The position numbers and the translations under genes are program-made. Below, piece by piece: positions 34,969-47,106 of a stretch of DNA of 64,000 nucleotides; the first letter of the stretch is position 1, and each line of letters begins with the position of its first letter. The stretch is from Apophysomyces variabilis (lineage: Eukaryota > Mucoromycota > Mucoromycetes > Mucorales > Mucoraceae). Under the pieces are notes generated by a model. It saw only the letters and a program-made list of their open reading frames with translations, was not told the origin of the DNA and ran no database searches. Where the stretch lies: positions 558,001-622,000 of the forward strand of contig MZZL01000380.1 in NCBI GenBank assembly GCA_002749535.1, given 5' to 3'.

Positions 34969-37200
34969 ATGCCAGATCCATCCATGGAAACCGAAACCAC
35001 AGACTCCTCTAAGCTGACTGAGAAAAGCCTTGTACGAAAATATGATACAAGGCTACTACCATTTCTTAGCCTTATGTATCTGTTTTCATCCCTCGATCGA
35101 TCAAGCCTAGGTCACATTTCATACACGTTTATACCTCTGTTTTGTTTGACCATCCATCTCCTACAGGGAACGCCGTATTGGATAACTTTGAACAAGATAT
35201 CGGCATCACACCTGATCAGTTCAATACCTGTGTTACCATCTTCTATGTAATGCCTCTCAGTTGATACGTGTTTGTGTATCACCAACATCGACTACAGATA
35301 GGCTTCTTGATCTTCCAAATCCCAAGCAATATTTTACTCCGAAGATTCACGGCTCGTAAATGGTAAAAAGAACCAAGCGCCCCAAAACTCTTATCTGATC
35401 AGCGACCTAAAACTCTTCTTTCTTTTTCCTCGCAAAACTTTAAGGCTACCACTTTTAATGATACTATGGGGTTTCGCCGCTTGTCTACACGCCACAGTTA
35501 AAAACTATGCTCAGCTCATGACATACCGATTCTTTCTTGGACTTTTTGAAGCTGGCTTCTTTCCTGGTGCGTCGTCATGTCTCACATTAGGAAATATCCG
35601 TCTGTGATACGCAACATACTGATACATACTAGGTGTTATTTATTTTCTAACACAGTTTTACAAGAAAGATGAAATGGTAGGCATTGGGAACAAAGAAATA
35701 GTCTGTTATATAACTCAAATCTTTTTCGAGGCGACCCGAATTGCTTTGTTTTGGGGATCCACTGTTGCTGCCCATGCATATGGTAAATAGATCACAGACC
35801 TGTTTGTTGTAGCAAAAGTCAAAAAAATTACTGACTAAGAGAGAAATAGCTGGTATTTTGGCCTATGGTATCCTACAACTAAGAGGTCTTCATGGGATGA
35901 CAGGATGGCAGGTAAGCGTAACTCATATGCAGTCGAGACTCATAGAAAGATCGCATATAGTGGCTATTTCTTATTGAAGGCATTCCCACTGTATTTATGG
36001 CCATTGTTGCCTTGTGGGTGTTGTATAGCGAAATAGAGTAACTGCGTGTTCTGACTTTCACTACGAATAGTTTTTATTTACCTGCTTCACCGGCCACATG
36101 GAGTCAGCTTACACCTGAGGAGTGCCGTCTCGCTATATCAAGAATTGCTGAGGATGGTCCTCGGCACATTACCCTAGCTGATTTGGATGTTTCCAATAGA
36201 AAGCAAGCGATGGAAGCCTTTACGGACTGGAAAGTATGGATGTGGATGCTGATCTTCTTTTGCGGAAGCGTACCCAATACAAGTGTGTCCAAGTAAGTGT
36301 TGTACTAGAAGCAGGAATGTGCAATGCGAATTTCCCAACATGTCCGTAGTTTTTTGCCAAGTATTGTGAAAGGCATGGGATACAATGACAGATTGTCAGC
36401 CAACCTTATGTCAGGTGAACCAAATCATGTCCTATATCTTATGCAATTCAATTGACTCTTTTTTTTTGGGTTCGATAGCGATCCCATATATCGGGGCAGT
36501 TGTGATAGTAAGATGGTTGATATGCATTCATAGCTTTTGCCTCATCAATTTGGTTTTTATCAGATGATATTCTTGGCGCATTCATCAGATAGATTAGGCG
36601 ATCGAGCCTACCATGCAATTGCAGGCGCCTCCATCTGCCTGATAGGATACGTTCTGCTAATATCGTTCACAAGTCGCGAAGCGCTTTTTACTGCTGTGTG
36701 TATCGCAGTATCTGGGATTTTCGTGATCAATCCTGTGGTAAACGCTTGGCTGACAAGTAACATTTCCCCTGATATGAAGAAGAGCGTCGCCACAGCCATG
36801 GCTGTATCTGCCAATAATTCCGCTGGTGAGTTAGAAAAAGAACTGCATCAGACAGAGAGGGAAAACATCATTAAAGCTTGTATCGATACATTATGTCAGG
36901 TCTTGTGGGTTCAAACATCTATCGCGCTTCGGATGCCCCTCGTTACAGTAAGTATAATTTAATCGCTTCGAGCCATACATTCAGTCTATATATTTTCACC
37001 TAGTCCGAGGCCACACCATCAACATAGTGTTTATTTCCCTATGCATTACCCTTATTGGTCTACAACGGTTTTTACTCCGCAGACAAAATATTATCAAAGA
37101 CGATCGTCGAAAACAGAGCGAAGCTGATACCCTAGAGGAAACCAACAGTCATCATGATGTGGCTGGTGACGGAGCAATTGACTTTGACTACCGTCTGTAG
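34969..37200 (+). CDS. MFS permease, anion:cation symporter (Dal5/allantoate-like) family
   Basis: Many short exons, about 480 residues. Start MPDPSMETETTDSSKLTEKS; then LVRKYDTRLLPFLSLMYLFS-SLDRSSLG with the family's LDR-x2-LG in TM1; the second exon NAVLDNFEQDIGITPDQFNT; GFLIFQIPSNILLRRFTARK-W; LPLLMILWGFAACLHATVKN; MTYRFFLGLFEAGFFPG; VIYFLTQFYKKDEM; a long loop FYLPASPATWSQLTPEECRL; and a C-terminal bundle with GAYHAIAG-like DRAYHAIAGASICLIGYVLL and VNAWLTSNISPDMKKSVATA. The R-x4-GLFEAGFFPG and TSN-x5-KKSVATA motifs mark the ACS family (nicotinate, pantothenate, allantoate and similar anions). The substrate cannot be named from sequence. The exon order is clear, but a few small joins near 35640-35900 and 36450-36560 are approximate. 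Confidence 0.85.
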
Positions 37201-37527
37201 AGTAGCCAAAACGATGAAGAAACGTATAGCAATATCCGAGAACAGTCGTTATTTTCAAACTTCAGTAAACGTATCTTCATCAGTGAAAGAATGTTTGTTT
37301 AAAGTGCCAAAATGGTAAATATAAGATATCTATCGATGCACAATGTGAAATTAAGGTTCTATTCGTGGTGAATCGCACTGTGATTTGTGGGAATCTTCAC
37401 CTGATAGTTAAGATTTCATTTACTGCAAATAAAAATAGAAAAATGTTGGCATGTTGCAAAAGTGCTTTTTGTGGTTACATTGAAAAAGAAAACAAAAATA
37501 GGGATGTGCATTCCAGAAAAAGAAATA
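37201..37527. other. Convergent intergenic, 3' flanks of MFS permease and MTR4
   Basis: About 330 bp of AT-rich DNA between two convergent stop codons. An open frame at 37365-37556 runs into the last MTR4 exon on the other strand and is a chance frame. Nothing else seen. Confidence 0.55.
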
Positions 37528-40500
37528 TTACAGGTAAAGCGATGCGGCGAAAATGATATCTCTGTGGATCTTGTTGATGCCTACCATAACCAGGTAAGTG
37601 AAACTGATTGATTCCGAATTATTCTCCTCAACTTACCTTCTGCAAACTTTGCTTCAAGTTCAGAGTTTCCAATACTCTTTGCCGCAGCGCACATTTGTCG
37701 TAGCAATTCTTCTAACCGTCTGAATATACGGATTAACGAACCTTCGTACACCTGGGTCATTTTGCAGATTTGATAGAATTTAGCCCCCTGACACCATGCA
37801 AATACAACATCCATCAACTGAGGCTTGAAACTCTGTACGTATTCTTCTTCATCGATGTTCATTTTACATTCTTGCGACACCTTTGCAATTCTCCGCGCTG
37901 TCTCTTGCATTAAACGCAAAGGACCTGACAGTTCGTCCTGTAAACGAGCTGCTTGTTCAACCTATAGTACTCCATTCAGCATTTTCTCTTCGTCAAAACA
38001 TTCACCGTTACTAACCTTCTCATCAAACACAAAGCAGCTCAGAAGAGCCACAGACTGTTCCACCGTGAGATCATTGAACACACCCTGGAAAATCATCTCT
38101 GTCAGAAGAAGTTCGTCTCCGGTACTGATTTCACAAGCAACACGGCCCTTCATCTCGACGACATCCGCTGAAGTTGTAAAACCGAGCCTTCAACCTAAAT
38201 GAGATACTGAAAGAATCCTATTCATCCTGTACTAACCTTCGAAGAACTCTTTTTCTATTTTTCAATTCATCCAACTGTACGATTGATTGTGCGTCTGTAA
38301 GCTTTTTCTTAAGGGCCTTTATCTTGTTCGTAATTTCCATTTTTCCAGCATAGATATTGTACAGGTGTGGTAAGTCAGGAGAGTTGTTCAAAGGATGTGA
38401 CAAGAGTTTTTTCTCCAGAACAACAATTTTCTATGGCTGCATTAAATACTTTGGCGAGCAATTGGAACAACTTACGTTAACAAGCTTAGTAAATGCAGGA
38501 TCCTTGATATTCATGTTCTCAACCGGATCTAACAAGGGAATATTGGCAGAGAAACGCTTCTGGACCTCGAGCAGAGATTTATGGATCGTTTGACGGGCAT
38601 CTCGACTCTTTAGCTCTCTTGGAAGCACAAGTCGAATGTGACTTATACCCTCTAATGCTGAAAGTGCGACAGGCACAGCCTAATGAAAGAATTGTTATAG
38701 CCAATTCCTTTCTAAGAAAGTCCTTTATGTCCCTACCATCATCGACCCTTCTTCTCCTTCAGCTGGTGGCCGGATTCCCACAGTATTTCCTTCGGCATCC
38801 TTCGAAACAGAGCTGTTTTTTGAGCAGTACAAAAAGACATCCAGTAGGTATTTAGGAGACTTGTTGTTCATTTCCACATTATTTTTTCCCTTTTGCTGGA
38901 ATTTGTGGAAGTCCACGACAATACCCCAACCAAAGTCCATGCCGTCATGCTTGATACGTACAACACGACCAGGCTGCATGAAGGGAAGACAGTATGTAGG
39001 ATGATTCACCACGTCTCGCACGTCTTGTGTATACGACTCGATTTGTTTCCGAATTTCATAGTAGCTTTCGATTTCTTCCTCATGGGGAACAACAATACTT
39101 CGTTTTTCAGCATCCAGCTTGATAAGCTCTGAATAAACGCGTAAATCGATATGAGCATTCTCTGTCAGTCTAGCTTACCTCTCTCGTACTGTGGGATATT
39201 TGCATCATTTTGGAAAGTATAAAAACATCGTTCAAGCATAAATTCTGGACTAATGCCTTCAACGCGTAATAAATTCAGAATCATGTTGTAACTAAGATGA
39301 AATGCTGAATTCATGCGATCAGATTCACCCTAGATATCAATAACAAGATATCAATATTCTGTTTCTAGCCATTATCTATCTCCAGTTACCTTAACCATGC
39401 CTTTCGCAACAGTTGGTTCCATCTTCTCGTCAATCATCATGATAACTACACCACGTTCATCAAGACCACGTCTACCTGCACGACCAGACATCTGAATATA
39501 TTCGCCAGATGTAACCTGCAAAAGCAACCAAAATAAGCAACGTTTCTCATACAACCAAAAAGTTCTTACCCATCGTGTCTGTTTGCCATCGTATTTACGA
39601 ACACTGGTAAATACTACAGTCTTTGCAGGCATGTTCAAACCAATAGAGAATGTCTCGGTGGCAAACAGGACTTTGAGGAGACCTTCTTGGAAGAGAACCT
39701 CGATTGTTTCTTTCATGATAGGTAACAAACCACCATGATGCACACCGATACCACGTCGCAGTAAAGGTAAAATTTGCTGAATTTGAGGAAGTTGACGATC
39801 ATCCTCGTTCAAAGAGGAGATGGCATTGTTGAAAACTTGGCTCACCATATCTCGTTCGCTTTCTTTGTTTTTATGGGTTTGTCGGTTAGACGTATATTTT
39901 TCGCCAATAATACCAACAACAAACACTTACCGTCATTGAAATCCAATTTACTCATTTGCAAGGCGTTCGCTTCACACTCTCTTTTAGAGAAACTGAACAC
40001 GATCACAGGATGGTAGTTTTTCATCATGACCATCTTGATGATTCTGTAGATATCAGACGGCCCATCATTTCTACCGCCCTTTGCTGTTTTGGGTCCCTTC
40101 TTGCCTTTGCCACGACTTTTAATACCACTTGGATCGTCGCCTTGGGCATCTGTAAGTGCTGCAATCGCTCTTTGGAAATTATCCTCTCTAAAACTGCTCT
40201 TCTCGTCCACTACAAGATGAATACCGTCACCGCCCGCAGGGAAGAGATAGTGCTGCAATGGTGTCGGACGGAAGTCGGTGTATACAATGTGACAAGGTTG
40301 TTCATGAATTTTGCAGATCCATTCTGCAAACTCCATAGCGTTTGGAATAGTAGCAGATAAGAAAACATATCGGACAGCATGTGGCAACAAAATGATAGAT
40401 TCTTCCCAAACAACACCACGTTCTATATTTTGTTCCAACATATTAGACTTGGTGTATCCAAATACGCAGCAAAGTCTGCCTTACCCGAATCTCTCATATA

Positions 40501-41384
40501 ATGAATTTCGTCATACACAACCCAAGCAACTTCACGGATCACTTCTGAACCTCGGTATAACATGGATCGCAAAATTTCTGTGGTCATGACGAGACAAGAT
40601 GCTTGCGGATTGATCGTCACATCACCTGTCATTAAGCCGACATCACCAAATTCCTCGGTAAACTCTCGAAACTTTTGGTTAGACAGAGCCTAAAAGCTAA
40701 AAGTTAGCACAGATTGGCAAGTTCTGTGAGGAGGAACCTGCCTTGATGGGTGATGTATAAATAATACGTTGCTTGTTCTTCAGACATTGTGCGATTGCGT
40801 ATTCAGCGACAACTGTTTTACCAGCTGAGGTATGAGCTGAGACAAGAACCGATTCATTGCGTTCAATGGAGGAGACCGCGACTCGTTGGAAAGGATCGAG
40901 GGTGAAAGGGTACGAGCGAGCAGGGTTTTCTGGAGGTACGTGCTGAGAAATCGGGACATACGGATAGTTTGGTGGAACAGCTACTTGATGTCTAACCTAT
41001 AAATATATTGCTTTATTAATCAAGATTTTCCAGCATTCTGTTTCGTACCTGATGGCTCAACACCAATTGTTCTCCTTCAACGGTAGGGGCACCTTGAAGA
41101 CCTGCAATATTGGCCACTTCTCTGGATGTTTCTTGTTCAAAAGTATCTGCTACAATAGCTTGAGCATCCTCTCCTCTAAAACGTTTGCTCTCATGTTCGC
41201 TGTTGTCGTTGGTCAGCTTCTGTCTCTTTGATTCGTTATCGCCCTGATCTAGTCCACGCTTGACTGTCGTTTGCGAAGTTGGTTCCACAGCTGAGCTTTC
41301 ATGCGGAACATCGTCAAATTCGTCATCGGGAACTTCGCCATTAAACACGCCAAAGAGCGAATCGGTATTGTCGTCGTCGAACAT
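37528..41384 (-). CDS. MTR4: Exosome-associated Ski2-like RNA helicase Mtr4
   Basis: About 13 exons, about 1,060 residues. Known role: 3'-5' RNA helicase of the TRAMP complex that feeds rRNA precursors and aberrant RNAs to the nuclear exosome. Start [18 protein letters not shown] at 41384, then an acidic, Lys/Arg-rich leader. Core: [14 protein letters not shown] [20 protein letters not shown]; Walker [44 protein letters not shown] box [20 protein letters not shown] (the last part across an intron); [40 protein letters not shown]; motif [22 protein letters not shown]. The arch/KOW insertion follows ([34 protein letters not shown]). The C-terminal helical bundle has [40 protein letters not shown] and ends [12 protein letters not shown], the near-universal Mtr4 terminus. 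It is complete, with no missing motif. Confidence 0.96.
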
Positions 41385-43781
41385 GACCGAGGCGATGCAG
41401 TTAGGGCAAAGAAGAGAGCAGGAAAATGCACCACTGACACAAAAGTAAATAAGCGTCACGGAGCAGTCTAACGAAGCGCGCCAGCTGGCTGAGTTTTTGG
41501 TGCAGTGAACAGGAACAATGACTGGATCAGATGTCTGGGGTACTGTAGAACCGCATATAGTTGAACCAAGTTTAGTCATACTGTTTATTTGAATTAACTC
41601 TTTTTTTAACTATGCTCACGTAATGAACATTGCAGTCGTTTGTTATAGCTATACATAGATGGAAGACTAAACCCATGAAATACGGGTTTTTGAACGTTTG
41701 TTTCTGCATATTTCATCCTTCCATGGGCACAATACTTATTTAGAGTAGCATAAAATTCGTTGATAGACAGCATTGGTTGCCAAAACATCAGCAGCATGTG
41801 ATGGTATTTGCTAGTTATAAAGATCGAATTCGGCATGGGCGAGGAGAAAAAATACCCCAGGGAAATCTGATATTGTTTTTGATGTGGAAAAAAAAAGCCA
41901 AGATTACGCTAAACAAGCGAGCATGTAGAAGATGTTCTTTATTTCACGAATAATTGCCCTCTTCACATGTGTCTTTGACAGGGTGCGGTGAGTCACATTG
42001 TCCGAGATGTATTGTATCTTGAGGCGATATGGCTGTATAATAGCAATAACATCTAAAGTTGGCGTACCTTGTTTCACCTATTGGTTTTCTTGAAATATAT
42101 GCCATTTTCAAGACTTATTTAAGGATAATTTTTCCCGTAGTAATACTTTGTAATTGCACTCTTTGACTAGACTCACTTTACATTAGACAGGGTTCTTCTG
42201 ATCGATGCGGTTGAAGTGCCTTCGCCTTCATGGCCCTCCCGCTCCCTTTTTTTTTTCCGTTTTCTTCATCTCTCGCCTCAGGAAGAGCATCAGCATCTCC
42301 TAACGGAGTGGGTAGCCCCGGATGGGGAATACGGTGTCTATAAGTGGTTCACCTTTTATTGAATGAGCAATTGCATACTTACAACAACTTTTTTTTCCAT
42401 TCGTAGTTCCTGGCGACTTTTTTCCTGTTACCATTTCTATTCTCTTTTGAAGAAAAGTTGTCTCCATACCGGGACCCCACTGGATTCTATGCGCCGCAGT
42501 GTGTGGTCTATGCGTCGAGATTACCTTTGGGGAATAGATAAAAAAATAATCCACATATCCTTTCAAGTTTACTAGCCATAAATTATACATCAGGCTACTC
42601 GAATGAGCTTTGTGTCCACTGAGCAACAAAGTTGATGTAAGCAAAATCTACTTCCCGCGAGATTTATTTAGCAATGATGCATATCTACTTTTAGTTTTAG
42701 CGCGAAATTTATCTTAGACTAGCGGGAAATATGATGCAATAAATAGCAAGTCAATCAGAGGTATGAAGGATTCGTTGAATTGCCCATGCAAATGTTCTAC
42801 TATCTGAGGCAAATCCTTTCTCCGTAATCCTCCTCTTACTGATAAACGAACAAGGTAATATTAGTATTCGATTTGCTTATCATGGGTTATGATCCATGAG
42901 CAACAAAGCAGATGAACCATCCCCGGATTGAGAGGGAAAAGGAAAGCTTGAAGATAGCCTGCAAAAACACATTCGGTAAACTAGTTTAAATCAGGGAAGT
43001 GGCAACCTTCCATACACAAACATCATGTAAGGGAATGGTACCAGCAGAGTTCAGTGAAAACAAACAAACTCTTGTTTAAGGTATCGACTGGTTGTCACCC
43101 AACTTTTTCTCAATCAGTAGTTTTGCATGTTCCATGTAAAGTCATGGTTGGGCATGAGCAAGATGTGCTTACGAAGCTAGAGTGAGTGGACGACGATCAT
43201 TCTTTTTTGGAAGAATGAATGTCATGCATGGTTGCTTTATCTGCTTGTTATGAGGAACCCAGTCTTTCAGTAGTGGCTTTGGTTGGGCAAGAAGTGTTTG
43301 GCAGATAGGACATGTCCTTTCTTTTGCCTCTTGGAAGAGAAGCATAATCCAGTGAGAGAGTGAGAAAGAGAAAATATCTAGTGGGTTGCCTAATATGAGC
43401 CTATGCAGGCTTTTAGTTGTAACTCAATAGTCATTGGTGTGAAACAAACAAAATAGATGGACTTGGATGAGAAGAGGACTTCTTTTATTGGATGGATAAG
43501 GCTATCATAGATTAGCTATTAGTCATTGTTATGAACGATTCAAAATTGTCCGAGGTATATACACGTTATGAGGGGGACATGGGAAACAACAAAAGGTGTG
43601 TGTGGGCTACGAAAAAAAAGTTCTGGAACCAATGACCAAGCATTCTGCGCTCAAAAGGAATATGCGACTGCTGGCATGAAATTTCGTTCACCCTATATCA
43701 AACACCCATAGTCTTATTCTGTTTTCTTCCTTCTCCTTCTTCTTTCACACAAACAACTTCCCTTTCCTTCCCTTTTCTCAC
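41385..43781. other. Intergenic, divergent flanks of MTR4 and trehalase
   Basis: About 2.4 kb between two divergent genes. No credible exon; open frames at 41606-41836 and 42300-42644 lack domains. It holds a cluster of G1/S-type motifs at 42651-42730 (listed separately), a T-homopolymer at 42247-42257, and a strongly pyrimidine-rich tract at 43722-43780 just upstream of the trehalase ATG, typical of highly expressed fungal genes. Confidence 0.5.
42651..42730. promoter_or_regulatory. Cluster of E2F/SBF-like motifs
   Basis: Three CG-rich words fall within 80 bp of AT-rich DNA: cttcccgcga (42651), cgcgaaattt (42701) and agcgggaaat (42721). TTCCCGC/GCGGGAA is the E2F consensus and CGCGAAA fits the fungal SBF (SCB, CRCGAAA) consensus. 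The site lies about 1.3 kb upstream of MTR4 and 1.1 kb upstream of trehalase, so the target is unclear and it may be chance. Confidence 0.25.
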
Positions 43782-46440
43782 ATGCAATCCACTATACATA
43801 TAAGTGCTGACCAAGAAGTGGATGTTCACGCTCCTGCAAGCACTTATTACACGACAGGCAGTAACACCGGCGGCAGCATAAATCGATTAAAGACCTTTTT
43901 TGTAAAATAAAAAAAAACCTTATCTTTTTTCCGGAAAATTCTCATTCATCGTTTGGAATAGAATCGGCATGCTCGAGATAGCACAGTAACACCTCGTAAA
44001 CGGAGAGCTTCGCACGGTAGAATTGGAAAAAGAAAAGAAAAGAAAAGTGTCGTATTAAAACTTGACTGAGTTCTCTTTTTTTTCCTTCCTCTTGGAACAG
44101 ATGATAGGAGCAAAGCGCAAAAATTTCTGATTGACGTGAAAGAAACACAGAGGGCACTCGTGGAACAGGAGGACACAGACGGGGATTTTCAAATCACAGT
44201 CAATGATCTTGGCCCAAAATCGTTCGCAGTAGGTACAGCCGCGTCCGGTGGTTTCAAGAAAATGGAGATTCGGGGCACATACATGTTATCCAACCTACTG
44301 CAAGAACTTGCGCTAGCCGAAGATTATGGACGTAAACATATTGTGCTGGATGAAGCTCGGCTGAACGAAAATCCGGTGGACCGACTATCACGCATGATCC
44401 GGCACAATTTTTGGGACGGCCTGACACGAACCATTGACGCCGAAGGACTAGAGATCATCTGTGCCGATCCCAAAAATCGCTCAGCCAATCACACCCCACG
44501 AATATATATCCCTTATGATGAACAAGAAATATACGAATATTACCAACATGTGGCTGCTACCCGCAAACATCTCAAACTAGAGGTCGAACGACTACCAAAG
44601 GAGATTACGCCCGAATATGTGAAAAGTATCAATGACCGTCCCGGAATTCTTGCCTTGGGTATGAACAAAATCGTCAATGAACAAGGTGAAACAACCTGGC
44701 GCGGGATACCTTTTGTTGTACCTGGCGGACGCTTCAATGAAATGTACGGGGTAAGTGTTGCAAACTGTTCTTTTTTCGTAGTTGTTTTTGTATGCTATCA
44801 TCGTCAATTTTTCGTTCACCGGATTGTTGCTTGTCCATAAACAGTGGGACTCTTATTTTGAAAGTCTGGGACTTTTGGTCGATGGTCGTATAGAACTTGC
44901 CAAAGGGATGGTGGACAACTTTGTTTATCAGATCAAGCATTATGGAAAAATTCTGAATGCCAATCGATCGTACTATCTGTCTCGGTCACAGCCACCTTTT
45001 CTAACAGACATGGCCTTACGCGTGTATGAGCATTTGCAGTGCCAAAAGCATAGGAATGAAGAAGATAACATAACGTGGCTTCGACAAGTATTCCAGGCAG
45101 CTATCAAGGAGTATCACACGGTATGGATGTGCGAACCACGCCTGGATCCGAAAACCGGCCTTTCCAGATTCCGTCCTGCCGGCCTCGGCATCCCGCCAGA
45201 GACAGAAGCTTCTCACTTTGACCACGTCATCCGGCCCTATGCCATCAAGGCCAATTGTTCGGTCGAGCAATACATGGATCTTTACAACCAGGGCATGATC
45301 TCCGAACCAGAATTAGACGAGTATTTTCTACACGATCGTGCTGTTCGAGAATCCGGTCATGACACGACCTACCGCTATGAGAAACGATGCGCCAACTTAG
45401 CTACCATAGATCTGAATTCGCTTTTGTACAAGTACGAGATGGATATCGCGGTGACAATCCACACCATATTCAAGGATTGTTTTGTGGATTATGACGGTAT
45501 ACCTCAATTAGCGGCAGATTGGCTGCAACGTGCAGAAGACAGACGGAAGCGAATAGACATGTATTTGTGGAACGAAGAAAAAAAGCAATATTTTGATTAT
45601 GATACAGTCAAGGAGGAACAGAGTATCTATGAATCTGTGACCACCTTCTGGCCGATGTGGGCCGGTTGTGCTAGCTCATATCAAGCTGACCAAATGATGG
45701 AGCATGCCTTACCCAAGTATGAGGTCGTGGGCGGATTAGTTTGCGGTACGGAAGAATCCCGGGGTACCATTTCTTTAGATAGACCCAATCGGCAATGGGA
45801 CTTCCCATTTGGCTGGGCTCCGCACCAGATCATGGCATGGCACGCGTTTGAAAAGTATGACAGATTGGAGGTGGCACAACGCCTGGCCTATCGATGGCTC
45901 TACACGTACGTATGTTTTTGTTGTATAGTTGCATTTGCAAATAGCTCTCCTTCCCCCCCCCCCAAAAAAAACCAAAAGTTAACATGAATCTTTAGTATTA
46001 CAAAGTCATTTGTGGACTTTAATGGCGTCGTCCCGGAGAAGTACGATGTGGTTGGACTGACACATAAAGTTCAAGTGGAGTACGGCAATGTCGGCGTTGA
46101 TTTCAAATATGTGCCACGGGAAGGCTTTGGTTGGATGAATGCGTCGTATCAAGTGGGATTGAGTTTGATTAATACGCAGATGCGGCGCGCCTTAGGGACA
46201 TGTACTTTACCGGATCTGTTCTTCGAAAAGGCGTTGAAACGACAGAATATGTTGACGGAAAAGAACATGGAACGCCGTCGCTCGATCGAGGCAGCGGCTC
46301 GAAGTATTACGAAGAACGGTCAGATCACCGCGGCCATCACGCGTATCGGTGCCGAATCTGGCATTGGCGGATCATCGGGCATTTCTTTCGTGGAACTCAC
46401 TGAGCCATTGGAGGGCGAACAGGATTGTCAATCCCTTTAG
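43782..46440 (+). CDS. NTH1: Neutral trehalase (GH37) with PKA site and Ca-binding motif
   Basis: Five exons, about 720 residues. Reaction: trehalose + water to two glucose, in the cytosol. Exon 1 (43782-43901) starts [20 protein letters not shown]; exon 2 (43962-44016) encodes [18 protein letters not shown], containing the PKA consensus RRAS; exon 3 opens [20 protein letters not shown] and [19 protein letters not shown], the Asp-rich Ca-binding loop of neutral trehalases. The two GH37 signatures are intact: [15 protein letters not shown], split by the intron 44751-44844, and [12 protein letters not shown]. The last exon reads [20 protein letters not shown] and [14 protein letters not shown]. 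The RRAS site plus Ca loop imply activation by cAMP-PKA and calcium; cAMP activation of trehalase at spore germination is known in Mucorales. A long CT tract upstream suggests strong expression. Confidence 0.96.
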
Positions 46441-46651
46441 TATTAAAAATAACAATGAACAGAATAATTACACATTTCAAATGAATAATGTAATTTGAAT
46501 AAGGCAGTCTTTTTCGGAAGAAATCGAATGAGCCAAGAGGACAGAGTTGCTCAACGACCCAATCTCAGCGCGAAAAAAAGAACAGAAAAACGTGTTTTCG
46601 TCCCCGACTGTTCCCCGCTTAAAAGTGGCATAACGAAAAGAAAAAAAAAAC
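46441..46651. other. Trehalase 3' flank
   Basis: A/T-rich sequence between the trehalase stop and the tandem array, including A-rich runs that merge into the first repeat unit. Any open frame through it and the array is a low-complexity artefact. Confidence 0.5.
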
Positions 46652-46977
46652 AAAAAAGAAGGAAAAAAAAATTAGTAGAAATTATGGAGTGTAGCTTAAA
46701 CAAAGCGAAATAAGTCCTATTCTCTTCTCATTCACGCCCAAAAAAAAAAAAAAAAAAAAAAAAAAAGAAGGAAAAAAAAATTAGTAGAAATTATGGAGTG
46801 TAGCTTAAACCAAGCGAAATAAGTCCTATTCTCTTCTCATTCACGCCCAAAAAAAAAAAAAAAAAAAAAAAAAAAGAAGGAAAAAAAAATTAGTAGAAAT
46901 TATGGAGTGTAGCTTAAACCAAGCGAAATAAGTCCTATTCTCTTCTCATTCACGCCCAAAAAAAAAAAAAAAAAAAA
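46652..46977. repeat. Three-copy 109-bp tandem repeat with poly-A spacers
   Basis: Three units start at about 46658, 46767 and 46876, spaced exactly 109 bp. Each consists of gaagg plus an A-run, a ~75-bp unique core (ttagtagaaattatggagtg, then tagcttaaac, ending cattcacgccc) and a terminal A-run of 27, 27 and 20 bases. Cores 2 and 3 are identical; core 1 differs by aaacaaag versus aaaccaag. The array sits between the convergent trehalase and COX4 genes, so it may be partly transcribed in one of the 3' UTRs. No coding capacity. Confidence 0.95.
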
Positions 46978-47106
46978 GAAAAAAACCAGAACGAATTCTG
47001 ACAAAAGCAACAGTTATTTACAAACGCTGATTACGCTTTTTCTTTTTTCTTTTTTATTTCCATCTAAGTCATCCGCCGTTCAATTTCTTTCGTTATTTTT
47101 TTTTCT

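Noticed and set aside
41385..41579. N-terminal extension of MTR4 upstream of ATG 41384
   Set aside because: Cys/Ser-rich sequence unlike any Mtr4; the conserved acidic start [14 protein letters not shown] fits the family start.
46652..46977. Regular repeats considered as a CRISPR-like array
   Set aside because: The whole 109-bp unit including the 'spacer' is repeated, there are only three copies, and the host is a eukaryote; it is a plain tandem duplication.
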